Source of the DNA: Micromonosporaceae bacterium
GTDB taxonomy: Bacteria > Actinomycetota > Actinomycetes > Mycobacteriales > Micromonosporaceae
Assembly (NCBI GenBank): GCA_019689695.1
Contig: JADGHA010000062.1
Location: 1-13,634 of the forward strand
DNA length: 13,634 bases
Direction of reading: 5' to 3'
The notes under the pieces were generated by a model, which ran no database searches, was not told where the DNA came from, and saw nothing but the letters and a program-made list of their open reading frames with translations. Shown here one piece after another: positions 13,421 to 13,634 of the stretch; positions within the stretch are counted from its first letter, which is position 1; every line of letters starts with the position of its first letter. The position numbers and the translations under genes are program-made.

Positions 13421-13634
13421 CCCGGACGGGGCCAGGTAGCGCTGCGGGTCCGCCGCGGCGGCCTCCCGGCAGCCGGTGCCGCAGAAGTACCAGGTCCGGC
13501 CGGCGTGCTCCAGCGACAGCGCGTCCGGCGTGACCGCCACGCTCATCCCGCAGACCGGGTCCACCGCCCCGGCCCGCGCGGCGGCGGGCCCCCCCCCACC
13601 CGCGGGCCGGGCCGGCGGCCGACTGGCGATGATA
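13418..13634 (-). CDS. YHS-domain protein, 3' part, cut by the window edge
   Basis: The minus strand encodes a YHS domain ending at TAG 13420-13418: VDPVCGMSVAV, then HAGRTWYFCGTGCREAAAADPQRYLAPSG. The DPVCGM box and the two later cysteines are the family's metal-associated signature, found in small metal-handling proteins, copper ATPases and, as I recall, at the C-terminus of some actinobacterial XdhC/CoxI-type maturation factors. The frame is open to the right edge with a Pro/Ala/Gly-rich stretch that reads like an interdomain linker, so I treat it as the end of a longer gene. A separate 48-residue protein starting at GTG 13564 is the alternative. A run of nine C at 13589-13597 (three Gly codons) could hide a length error affecting the upstream frame. 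Confidence 0.7.
   Translation of the reverse strand, partial: IIASRPPARPAGGGGPAAARAGAVDPVCGMSVAVTPDALSLEHAGRTWYFCGTGCREAAAADPQRYLAPSG

Noticed and set aside
13589..13597. C9 tract as a programmed frameshift site
   Set aside because: The frame is already open through it in the YHS reading frame; no evidence calls for a shift.
1..13634. CRISPR arrays, tRNA/rRNA genes, insertion sequences, phage genes
   Set aside because: Looked for repeat-spacer periodicity, cloverleaf and T-loop patterns, transposase motifs and terminal inverted repeats; none found.

Overview
The window comes from a high-GC chromosome with strong G/C preference at third codon positions, frequent GTG starts and many leaderless-looking promoters. 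The Lrp, Nei, CaiB/BaiF and SDR proteins also have an actinobacterial flavour. This points to an actinomycete; a Micromonospora/Actinoplanes-like relative is my guess, and the sequence alone does not prove a genus.

Layout, left to right. Positions 1-423 are visibly AT-richer and hold no gene I can support. They contain a good minus-strand promoter-like pair and short repeats. An Lrp/AsnC regulator (424-855, minus) is divergent from a five-gene tryptophan/kynurenine operon (976-5172, plus): tryptophan 2,3-dioxygenase, kynureninase, kynurenine 3-monooxygenase, 3-hydroxyanthranilate 3,4-dioxygenase and a RidA-fold 2-aminomuconate deaminase. Together they would take tryptophan through kynurenine and 3-hydroxyanthranilate to aminocarboxymuconate semialdehyde. 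The formamidase, the decarboxylase and the semialdehyde dehydrogenase that would complete the route to the deaminase are not here. The dioxygenase has Thr where the family has its distal histidine.

Next come a divergent pair of oxygenases: an FAD aromatic hydroxylase (5225-6856, minus) and a cytochrome P450 (6975-8273, plus). A minus-strand two-gene operon follows, made of a GH88-type unsaturated glucuronyl hydrolase (9078-10424) and an SDR reductase (8338-9081), overlapping by 4 nt. It is divergent from a CaiB/BaiF-type CoA-transferase (10484-11785, plus) whose domains appear to be in permuted order. A perfect LacI-type palindrome sits in the 59-bp gap between them.

The right end carries a Nei/Fpg DNA glycosylase (11795-12601, plus), an endonuclease/exonuclease/phosphatase-fold hydrolase (12608-13408, minus) and the 3' end of a YHS-domain gene (13418 to the edge, minus).

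A recurring theme is leaderless transcription. Several genes have a TAnnnT-like hexamer followed by about six bases and then the start codon, with no Shine-Dalgarno. In two places the TAG stop of the upstream gene is also the first half of the next gene's -10 element.
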